A stretch of DNA of 15,573 bases, taken from assembly GCA_028693975.1 (NCBI GenBank), contig JAQUUF010000006.1, positions 389 to 15,961 of the forward strand, written 5' to 3'. Each line of letters starts with the position of its first letter. Position 1 is the first letter of the stretch. Below the pieces are notes generated by a model, which was not told the origin of the DNA, did not search any database, and saw only the letters and a program-made list of their open reading frames with translations. The DNA comes from Acidaminococcaceae bacterium. GTDB taxonomy: Bacteria; Bacillota; Negativicutes; Acidaminococcales; Acidaminococcaceae. Made by a program: the position numbers and the translations under genes. This document shows, piece after piece, positions 1-6,328 of this stretch.

Positions 1-647
1 GCGAACATTTGGCACAACCCAAAATGGTCTATATCTCCCAGCCGACAGAAATCGGCACCTTGTATTATAAGCATGAGTTAAAAGATTTGTATGGTACCTG
101 CCAAAGATATGGCCTGTACCTCTTTATCGACGGTGCACGCATGGGCTACGGCTTAGCCGCTGACGGTAATGATGTGAAGCTATCCGACCTAGCAATGTTC
201 TGCGATATCTTCTATATCGGCGGTACCAAATGCGGCGCTCTCTTAGGCGAAGCCGCTGTCATCCTCAATCCCGCTCTCAAAGAAGACTTCTTCACTATTA
301 TGAAAGGTGCCGGCGCCGTCTTAGCCAAAGGCCGCATCATTGGCATCCAGTTCGAAACTCTCTTTACCGATAATCTCTATATTGATATTTGTCGCCATGC
401 TATCAACATGGCCATGCTCATCCGTGATGCAATTTGGGCCAAGAATCTCCATGTGCTGACCGAATCAGCCACCAATCAGCAATTCCCTATCATGCCACGA
501 GCACTATATGAGAAGATTGCCGCCAAGTATGAGATTGCCCTCTGGGCTAATCTGCCCGATGATATGGTAGTATGCCGTATCTGTACCTCTTGGGCAACTG
601 ACGAGAAAATCGTACATCAATTCATTCAAGACTTCTTGGCAATGTAA
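1..647 (+). CDS. Threonine aldolase / beta-eliminating lyase family protein, 5'-truncated by window edge
   Basis: This is the C-terminal part of a PLP-dependent fold-type I enzyme of the threonine aldolase / beta-eliminating lyase family, which cleaves L-threonine or allo-threonine to glycine and acetaldehyde or acts on similar beta-hydroxy amino acids. The reading frame is open from base 3 (residues E-H-L-A-Q-P), so the TTG at 9 is internal and the true start lies outside the window. Seen in the sequence: the DGAR motif (Asp codon at 129-131), whose Asp pairs with the PLP ring nitrogen in this family, and the IGGTKCG motif with the presumed Schiff-base Lys at 228-230. An LGEA segment and a C-terminal small domain follow. 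The protein ends at TAA 645-647, 11 bases before a hairpin terminator. The family is well supported. The exact substrate is not, because these enzymes are often of low specificity and relatives have other lyase roles. Confidence 0.85.
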   Translation, partial: EHLAQPKMVYISQPTEIGTLYYKHELKDLYGTCQRYGLYLFIDGARMGYGLAADGNDVKLSDLAMFCDIFYIGGTKCGALLGEAAVILNPALKEDFFTIMKGAGAVLAKGRIIGIQFETLFTDNLYIDICRHAINMAMLIRDAIWAKNLHVLTESATNQQFPIMPRALYEKIAAKYEIALWANLPDDMVVCRICTSWATDEKIVHQFIQDFLAM

Positions 648-657
648 CATCTACAAC

Positions 658-690
658 AAAAGAGCAGACGCTATGCGCCTGCTCTTTTTT
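658..690 (+). terminator. Rho-independent terminator of the aldolase gene, probably bidirectional
   Basis: The arms AAAAGAGCAG (658-667) and CTGCTCTTTT (679-688) pair perfectly. An A/C mismatch, a 3-bp inner stem and a TAT loop follow, and a run of six T ends at 690. On the opposite strand the hairpin is followed by TTTTGTTG, so it could also stop transcription coming from the COG2509 gene. It now lies about 140 bases beyond that gene because of the palindromic element between them. Confidence 0.85.
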
Positions 691-697
691 ATTTGCC

Positions 698-829
698 AAC
701 CTCTCAGTCGCCTACGGCGCCAGCTCTCCTTGTAAGGAGAGCCTTTACTGCCACTTCTGTTAGGGCTTGTGTTTGTGCCTCGCCTTGTAAGGAGAGGTGT
801 CTGTGAGCAGGCGAACAGACGGAGAGGTT
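698..829. repeat. MITE-like palindromic element with imperfect terminal inverted repeats
   Basis: This 132-bp non-coding element has ends AACCTCTCAGTC (698-709) and GACGGAGAGGTT (818-829), which are inverted copies with one mismatch. Inside, the layout is mirrored. On the left are a small CGCC-TAC-GGCG hairpin and a 9-bp perfect hairpin at 723-742 (GCTCTCCTT, GT loop, AAGGAGAGC). On the right are a matching hairpin at 778-797 with one mismatch and a small GTCTGT...ACAGAC hairpin at 799-820. The flanks carry the direct repeat ATTTGCC (691-697 and 830-836), extendable to TTATTTGCC, as expected of a target-site duplication. No ORF is present, so any movement would need a transposase in trans. 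Elements of this general look are scattered in several gut Firmicutes as far as I recall; I cannot search for copies here. Confidence 0.75.
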
Positions 830-2423
830 ATTTGCCGAACCTTGCCACAATCTTAGCTGCTTGATGGTAGCCGTCTAGCGCGGCACTCATGATGCCACCG
901 GCATACCCCGCTCCTTCACCAGCCGGGTAGAGGTTAGCATGGCTCAAGGATTGCCCACTCTCACTGCGCAGTATGCGTACCGGGGATGACGTCCGTGTCT
1001 CCACCCCAGTCAAAATACCATCTTGGTCAAATCCTGCCACACGCCTGCCAAAATAGGTAATCCCTGCCTGCAAGGTAGTCACCACATAAGGCGGTAATAT
1101 CTTGCTCAGCTCTGCCGCCACTAGTCCTGGCTTGTAGCTAGGAGTAAAGCCTGCTGCCAGAGTCGGTGTACTACCTGTCATAAAGCTCTTAATATTCTGC
1201 GCCGGTGCTCGATAATCGCAGCCCCCTGCTGTATAAGCTAATTGCTCATAACGTCTTTGAAACTCAATACCTTGCAGCACACCAGACCCAAAATCTGCCG
1301 GCGTCACATTCACCACCAAGGCACTGTTGGCCAAGCCGCTAGCTCTATCATGCTGACTCATACCATTCGTTACCACGCCGCCAGTCTCTGACGCTGCTGC
1401 CACCACTTGTCCACCAGGACACATGCAGAAAGAATAAGCTGTGCGCTGCCTATCCTTATCGTGATAGACCAGTGCATAATCAGCCGCTCCTAGCTTAGGA
1501 TTGTCTGCCATAGCTCCATATTGAGCTTGGTTAATCAGTTTCTGCTCATGCTCTACTCTTACACCAATAGCAAAGGCCTTCGCTTCTAGAGCCACCTTAT
1601 GACGATCTAACATAGCATAAGTATCTCTGGCACTATGACCACAGGCTAGGATAACAGCATTACTGCTGATGACTTCACCCGATGCTAATTGCACACCAGT
1701 TACCTGCTGCCCCATAAGGCGCAAGTCAGTAACCTGTGCTTCATAACGCACACTGCCACCCAAGCGTTCTATTTCTTGCAACAGACCCGTCACCATCTTG
1801 CGCAATTGGTCTGTACCAACATGTGGTTTATGCTCGTAGAGGATATCTGCCGGAGCTCCAGCCTCGACAAAGCATTGCAGAATATGTGCCATTACCGGGT
1901 CATTGACTCTAGTGGTCAGCTTGCCATCAGAGAAGGTTCCTGCTCCACCGGCTCCAAACTGCACATTGCTGGTCGGGTCAAAATTACCATTGCGCCAGAA
2001 ATTCTCCACATCGGTCACTCGCTGTGCCAGAGCTTTGCCTCTCTCTAGAATAAGAGGTTGGTACCCTGCTTGTGCTAGAATCAAGCCCGCCACCAAGCCT
2101 GCCGGCCCCGAGCCCACAACAATAGGCTGCCCTGTCAACTCTTCCGTACCTGTTGCCAATTCTGGCCAAGCTTGTGGCTTATAAGGTGTCAGCTCCTTAT
2201 GGTAGCTGAGTAATTTGGCACCTTGTTCTTGGGACAGAGCCAAGTCTAGGGCCAAGTTGTAAACCAAACAGATATTATTTTTGCGACGTGCATCTACTGT
2301 ACGTCGCAAAATAGTGATTTTACTAATATTTTTTTTATCCACATACAATTTGTGGGCAACGATGTCCAACAACGCTTTGTTATTGGTCACCGCTACACGC
2401 ACATTATTTAGTTTTAATTTCAA
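828..2423 (-). CDS. COG2509-type FAD-dependent dehydrogenase (NAD(P)/FAD-dependent oxidoreductase)
   Basis: This 531-residue cytoplasmic flavoprotein matches the uncharacterised FAD-dependent dehydrogenase family COG2509. An N-terminal domain of about 90 residues precedes a Rossmann FAD site (IVVGSGPAGL, residues 101-110, with the ribose-binding Glu at 127 in ILERG). The family-typical glycine-rich segment QFGAGGAGTFSDGKL lies at 155-169, and a C-terminal FAD motif GEGAGYAGGI at about 502-511. The substrate and electron partner are unknown for the family. The chosen start is TTG at 2423, overlapping the cdaR stop as TTGA, with AGGAGAG about 10 bases upstream; this suggests translational coupling to cdaR. 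The stop codon (TAA, 828-830) straddles the right end of the palindromic element and is contained in the duplicated target sequence. It is the third gene of the cdaA-cdaR operon, where many Firmicutes have glmM; glmM is not seen next to it here. Confidence 0.87.
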   Translation of the reverse strand: MKLKLNNVRVAVTNNKALLDIVAHKLYVDKKNISKITILRRTVDARRKNNICLVYNLALDLALSQEQGAKLLSYHKELTPYKPQAWPELATGTEELTGQPIVVGSGPAGLVAGLILAQAGYQPLILERGKALAQRVTDVENFWRNGNFDPTSNVQFGAGGAGTFSDGKLTTRVNDPVMAHILQCFVEAGAPADILYEHKPHVGTDQLRKMVTGLLQEIERLGGSVRYEAQVTDLRLMGQQVTGVQLASGEVISSNAVILACGHSARDTYAMLDRHKVALEAKAFAIGVRVEHEQKLINQAQYGAMADNPKLGAADYALVYHDKDRQRTAYSFCMCPGGQVVAAASETGGVVTNGMSQHDRASGLANSALVVNVTPADFGSGVLQGIEFQRRYEQLAYTAGGCDYRAPAQNIKSFMTGSTPTLAAGFTPSYKPGLVAAELSKILPPYVVTTLQAGITYFGRRVAGFDQDGILTGVETRTSSPVRILRSESGQSLSHANLYPAGEGAGYAGGIMSAALDGYHQAAKIVARFGK

Positions 2424-3376
2424 TTCTTTTTCTCTCCTATCTCCAGAGGCGGCGCCTCTATACGTTTGAGCTTAATACTAACGACCACACTATGCTGCTC
2501 TGCCAAAACTTTGTCTGGGATACTCAGAGGCATCTCAACTTCCACATCCCCCGTCAATTTGTCTAGCACCACCGGAGCTGTTTTAATCTCAGAAATGCTA
2601 CCCAATATCTTGGGCTCTGCCGTTAATTTAATGCTGGTAGGTTTCAAAGTAACACTCTCCACAGCAAAACCAGTAGGCAAATTGCCGGATAATTCTGCTT
2701 TGATAGGCACATTAGCTGTAGCTAATTGCTTCAATACCACTGCTGATACCTTGACCTTGGCTGGCATCAAAACAAAATTTTGCATCTGTCTGCCGTCTTT
2801 ACCCAGCACTACTACATTGTCTTCTTCTTCAAAATTCTTTTCCTTGTTGCTGATATCTACCAACACTACCACTTTGTCTACATTAGCTAGCTTAGAAGCA
2901 GCGCCTTTAATAGTAACACGAATCGGGTCTACATTCAACTTACCTACTGTAATTCCCGAATCCGGCACTCCCACTATACGTGGTTCTACTTCTACTAATT
3001 TTTCCGACACCTCATCCACATCCAACTGCAACAGACTGGGAGATATCTCAATTACATCCCCCACCGCCGAGCGGGCACGAACATTATACATATTGCGGCC
3101 TTTCGTCGCTGTACTAAAATCTACATAAGCCTGAATTGATTCTTCGGACAAAGAAGATAAGGCCGCCCTCGGACCCGAAATCTTCACTCGTACACTCTCT
3201 GGCATATCTAGAACTACCATCTTAGAGCTTAAATTCTCTTTGCCCAAAGCAACTGTATACGTTCTATTGGTGAGAGGATTCTGCTCATTCATAACATAGA
3301 GCCACAATCCACAGGCCACAAGAAAGGCAATAATGCGTACTGTCCAAGAGTTAACTTTGTTATTATTACTTGGCAT
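2420..3376 (-). CDS. cdaR: CdaR, YbbR-domain regulator of diadenylate cyclase CdaA
   Basis: This 318-residue membrane-anchored protein has one N-terminal transmembrane segment (about residues 13-28, rich in A/L/I/V after a short polar start). The rest lies outside the membrane and contains about three YbbR repeats (roughly 40-122, 128-210 and 220-303). The repeats are recognisable by beta-rich segments such as VRVKISGP, IRVTIKGAASKL and VTLKPTSIKLTAEP. YbbR-domain proteins encoded next to CdaA bind it and modulate c-di-AMP synthesis. The gene starts at ATG 3374-3376 with a strong AGGAGGAT site 9-10 bases upstream. It overlaps the end of cdaA by 11 bases and overlaps the following dehydrogenase by 4, so the three genes are one transcription unit. 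Family assignment rests on architecture and the cdaA neighbour; the regulatory direction (activation or inhibition) cannot be told from sequence. Confidence 0.88.
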   Translation of the reverse strand: MPSNNNKVNSWTVRIIAFLVACGLWLYVMNEQNPLTNRTYTVALGKENLSSKMVVLDMPESVRVKISGPRAALSSLSEESIQAYVDFSTATKGRNMYNVRARSAVGDVIEISPSLLQLDVDEVSEKLVEVEPRIVGVPDSGITVGKLNVDPIRVTIKGAASKLANVDKVVVLVDISNKEKNFEEEDNVVVLGKDGRQMQNFVLMPAKVKVSAVVLKQLATANVPIKAELSGNLPTGFAVESVTLKPTSIKLTAEPKILGSISEIKTAPVVLDKLTGDVEVEMPLSIPDKVLAEQHSVVVSIKLKRIEAPPLEIGEKKN

Positions 3377-4244
3377 TCTTGTTATCCTCCTGCTTATTCT
3401 TAGTTTGCACCCTCTGCAGGCTCTTTAGCTTATCCAAGACAGTATCACGCCAGTTGAGCATCGGCTGACTCATAATCGGCTCCAAGAGCGAAATCACGTC
3501 TTGATGAGTCAGATACCTCTGGAGACTGCCGCCACGCGCCAATGAAATAGTTCCTGTTTCTTCGCTTACTACCAGTACAAGCGCATCACTTTGCTCGCTC
3601 ATACCAATAGCCGCCCTATGCCTCGTACCCAATTCCTGACTCAGATTGCGTGCCTCCGTCAAAGGCAGAATGCAGCCAGCTGCTTGGATGCGGTCACCAC
3701 GAATGATAACAGCACCATCATGCAAGGGTGTATTAGGAATAAAAATATTCTCAAATAATTCTGCGGTAATTAAAGCATCGATTTGAATACCGGTCTCAAT
3801 AAAGTCCGTTAAGCCGGTTTCCCTTTCGAATACTATCAAGGCTCCTATACGGTGGCGCGACAAATCATCTGCCGCCGTAGCTACAGCCTCCAACATATTT
3901 TCTACCTGTAATTCGTTCAATACAGTGCTTTTGCGGAACAATTTACCGCGGCCAATTTGCTCCAATGCTCGGCGTAATTCGGGCTGGAAAACTATCGGCA
4001 ACGCAATCATTAGCACGGTCATACATTTTTCCAGAATCCAATTAATTACATACAGGTTCAACCATTTGCTGACTAACGTCGCTAACAGCAGCACAAACAA
4101 ACCCTTCACCAAAGAAGCGGCACGGGTGTTTTCTAGCATCTGATACACTTTATTTAGAAAAAACGCAACGACTAAGATATCAATAATATCTAAAATTCCA
4201 ATGGAATGAAGAATACTTTGCAGCTGAATTACCAAAACTATCAC
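3366..4244 (-). CDS. cdaA: CdaA-type diadenylate cyclase (DisA_N/DAC domain)
   Basis: This 292-residue membrane enzyme condenses two ATP into c-di-AMP, a second messenger controlling osmolyte transport and cell-wall balance in Firmicutes. Three hydrophobic segments fill about residues 1-90. A DAC catalytic domain covers about 105-260, with the two diagnostic motifs intact: DGA (176-178, in LHDGAVIIRGD; Asp coordinates the metal) and RHR (208-210, in GTRHRAAIG; contacts ATP phosphates). The C-terminal tail is short and charged. Length and order match the CdaA (DacA/YbbP) family rather than DisA, which has a C-terminal DNA-binding region that is absent here. The start is GTG 4242-4244, preceded by GAGGA with a 4-base gap; a candidate promoter lies at 4277-4305. 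It is the first gene of the operon and overlaps cdaR by 11 bases. Confidence 0.93.
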   Translation of the reverse strand: MIVLVIQLQSILHSIGILDIIDILVVAFFLNKVYQMLENTRAASLVKGLFVLLLATLVSKWLNLYVINWILEKCMTVLMIALPIVFQPELRRALEQIGRGKLFRKSTVLNELQVENMLEAVATAADDLSRHRIGALIVFERETGLTDFIETGIQIDALITAELFENIFIPNTPLHDGAVIIRGDRIQAAGCILPLTEARNLSQELGTRHRAAIGMSEQSDALVLVVSEETGTISLARGGSLQRYLTHQDVISLLEPIMSQPMLNWRDTVLDKLKSLQRVQTKNKQEDNKNAK

Positions 4245-4276
4245 CTATTCCTCAAAATTTGCCAATATACAGATAT

Positions 4277-4305
4277 ATTATACAAGAAATTTTACCATTG
4301 TGCAA
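4277..4305 (-). promoter_or_regulatory. Candidate promoter of the cdaA operon
   Basis: On the minus strand a perfect -10 TATAAT (plus-strand 4277-4282) is preceded, after 17 bases, by TTGCAC (4300-4305). The -35 box matches the consensus only in its first three bases. The predicted start site would leave a leader of about 25 bases before the GTG. Supported by position and spacing only. Confidence 0.45.
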
Positions 4306-4400
4306 AAAAAAGCAAACTTACTTGGGATGCAACAATCTGCATGGCCAAAAGAACTATTTAGCGTTTTCACTACGGCTTATTAGTTTAAACTTCTCTCTTA

Positions 4401-4430
4401 TTGACTTAATACCACAAAATCACGTATATT
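4401..4430 (+). promoter_or_regulatory. Candidate distal promoter of the hydrogenase operon
   Basis: TTGACT (4401-4406), an 18-base spacer and TATATT (4425-4430) form a sigma-A-like promoter facing the hydrogenase operon. It lies upstream of a second candidate at 4435-4462, and the two could be used together. Sequence match only. Confidence 0.4.
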
Positions 4431-4434
4431 TCAC

Positions 4435-4462
4435 TATACACATCCCCAAAATATAGTATAAT
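4435..4462 (+). promoter_or_regulatory. Candidate proximal promoter of the hydrogenase operon
   Basis: A perfect -10 TATAAT (4457-4462) sits 16 bases after TATACA (4435-4440, 4 of 6 match to the -35 consensus). The start site would fall near 4469. This gives a short leader that contains the AAGGAG ribosome binding site (4480-4485), 10 bases before the ATG. No clear operator palindrome was seen around it. Confidence 0.5.
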
Positions 4463-4495
4463 AGCACTACATCTTTTTTAAGGAGTGATTACTTA

Positions 4496-6328
4496 ATGAG
4501 TCGTTTATCCATTGTAACCCCCTCTCAGGGAGAAAAGGTTATGCAAACCTTGTATCGCGAGATGGAGAACCGTATTGCAGCCAGTCCACCGGATGTATGT
4601 CCTGTAGATATGGCTCTTGCTTTTTTACGGCTATGTCATGCTCAAACCTGTGGCAAATGCGTGCCCTGTCGTATTGGCTTAGGCCAGCTAACTATTCTTA
4701 TAGAAAAAATTCTCGATGGTGAAGCCACTTCCAAAGACTTAGAGCTCATCGAAACAACAGCTACAGTCATTGAAGCTACGGCCGATTGCGCCATTGGCTA
4801 TGAAGCAGCGCGAATGGTGCTACAAGGCCTCCGTGGCTTCAAAGAAGATTATGAATCACATATTAATACCGGGCGCTGCCTTTCGCAGCATCAACTCCCC
4901 GTCCCTTGCGTGGCTATGTGCCCTGCCGATATTGATATTCCCGGCTACATTGCCTTAGTGGAAGCTAAGCGTTATGACGATGCTATGGCCTTAATTCGCA
5001 ATGATAATCCTTTCCCTACGGTCTGTGGTTATGTTTGTGAACATCCTTGTGAAGCCCATTGCCGCCGCGGTATGATTGACGATGCGATCAACATTTGCGG
5101 TATCAAACGTTTTGCTGCTGATAATTCTACCCTCAACCAAGCTCCTGCCCCTGCTGCTGCCACCGGTAAGAAAATTGGCATCGTAGGTGGTGGTCCCTGC
5201 GGTCTTACTGCTGCTTACTACCTCACTTTGATGGGTCACTCTGTCACTGTTTATGACCAAAGACCTGCTCTGGGCGGCATGCTGCGCTACGGCATTCCTC
5301 GCTATCGTCTGCCTCAAGAACAATTAGATGCCGATATTAACTATATTCTCTCGGCCGGTGTCCAGGTCAAGCTTAATACTTCTATTGGTAAAGATTTGGA
5401 ATTTGCGGCTGTTGAGCAAGATTATGATGCTCTCTATATTGCCATCGGTGCCCATAATGATAAGAAACTGGGCATTGAGGGAGAAGACAGCATTGGTGTT
5501 CTTTCTGCCGTACAAATGCTGCGCGATTTGGGCGAAGGCCATCCCGTCGACCTGAGCAACAAACGTGTTTGCATTATAGGTGGCGGTAATGTTGCTATGG
5601 ATGCTAGCAGGACAGCACTGCGCCTCGGTGCCGCTTCAGTAACCTGCGTCTATCGCCGTCGTATCAATGATATGACCGCCTTAGAAGAAGAAGTTGGTGA
5701 AGCTATCGCAGAGGGCTGTCAAATACTGCCCCTACAAGCCCCATCTCGCATTGAGCATAACGCCACCGGCCATGTTACCGCCTTGTGGACCAAACCTCAA
5801 ATCATTGGTGAATATGGCTCAGGCGATAGGCCCAAGCCTTACAATGCCCAAGGCCCTGAGTTCCGTTTGGAATGCGACGTTATCATCGTTTCCATCGGCC
5901 AATCCATTGATGCACGGCCTTTTGAGCAAGTATTGCCCATAGAACATGGGACCATTAATGCTCTCAACAATACTTTCATCCCGAATAGTACCAAAGTATT
6001 TGCCGGAGGTGATGCTGTAACCGGTCCAGCTACTGTTATTCGTGCCGTGGCAGCAGGCAAAGTCGCTGCCGCCAATATCGACAGCTATTTAGGCTTCCAC
6101 CACATCATTACTACCGACATTGAAATTCCTGCGCCTCATCTGACCAATTCGCCCGCTTGCGGCAGAGTCAATCTGCGTAATCATTTTGACAAAGACCAAA
6201 TTTGCAGCTTTGCTTTGGCCAAAGATGGTATGTCGCAGGAAGAAGTTATCCAAGAAACAGCAAGATGCTTACGTTGTGACCATTTTGGCTACGGCATCTT
6301 CAAAGGAGGTCGCAAGCAACAATGGTAA
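4496..6328 (+). CDS. Hydrogenase-linked iron-sulfur flavoprotein: NuoF C-terminal 4Fe-4S module fused to GltD/NfnB-like NAD(P)H oxidoreductase
   Basis: This 610-residue cytoplasmic protein probably passes electrons between NAD(P)H and the hydrogenase encoded next to it. Residues about 15-115 resemble the iron-sulfur end of NuoF/HydB: C52, C55 and C58 in TCGKCVPCRIG, with a fourth Cys at 98. The FMN/NADH-binding part of NuoF is missing. Residues about 125-210 hold the Cys-rich GltD N-terminal region (C128, C138, C142, C177, C181, C185, C189, C201). A GltD fold follows: FAD site GIVGGGPCGL near 228-237, second dinucleotide site CIIGGGNVAMDASR at 359-372 and C-terminal FAD motif VFAGGDAVTGPATV at 501-514. 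A tail carries CLRC (591-594). Of known relatives, GltD and NfnB use NADPH. The ATG has AAGGAG 10 bases upstream. The gene overlaps hydA by 7 bases, which indicates coupling. NADPH specificity is inference. Confidence 0.88.
   Translation: MSRLSIVTPSQGEKVMQTLYREMENRIAASPPDVCPVDMALAFLRLCHAQTCGKCVPCRIGLGQLTILIEKILDGEATSKDLELIETTATVIEATADCAIGYEAARMVLQGLRGFKEDYESHINTGRCLSQHQLPVPCVAMCPADIDIPGYIALVEAKRYDDAMALIRNDNPFPTVCGYVCEHPCEAHCRRGMIDDAINICGIKRFAADNSTLNQAPAPAAATGKKIGIVGGGPCGLTAAYYLTLMGHSVTVYDQRPALGGMLRYGIPRYRLPQEQLDADINYILSAGVQVKLNTSIGKDLEFAAVEQDYDALYIAIGAHNDKKLGIEGEDSIGVLSAVQMLRDLGEGHPVDLSNKRVCIIGGGNVAMDASRTALRLGAASVTCVYRRRINDMTALEEEVGEAIAEGCQILPLQAPSRIEHNATGHVTALWTKPQIIGEYGSGDRPKPYNAQGPEFRLECDVIIVSIGQSIDARPFEQVLPIEHGTINALNNTFIPNSTKVFAGGDAVTGPATVIRAVAAGKVAAANIDSYLGFHHIITTDIEIPAPHLTNSPACGRVNLRNHFDKDQICSFALAKDGMSQEEVIQETARCLRCDHFGYGIFKGGRKQQW

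Noticed and set aside
698..829. Reading the paired hairpins as a CRISPR fragment or a tandem terminator
   Set aside because: There is no repeat-spacer periodicity. The mirrored layout with terminal inverted repeats and a flanking direct repeat fits an inserted palindromic element better.
2466..3128. 220-codon open frame on the plus strand opposite cdaR
   Set aside because: It lies wholly antisense to a well-supported YbbR protein, is low-complexity (Ser/Thr/Leu rich) and shows no family motif.
4259..4456. 65-codon open frame in the cdaA-hydrogenase intergenic region
   Set aside because: It has no convincing ribosome binding site, overlaps promoter-like sequences of both operons and has no recognisable motif.
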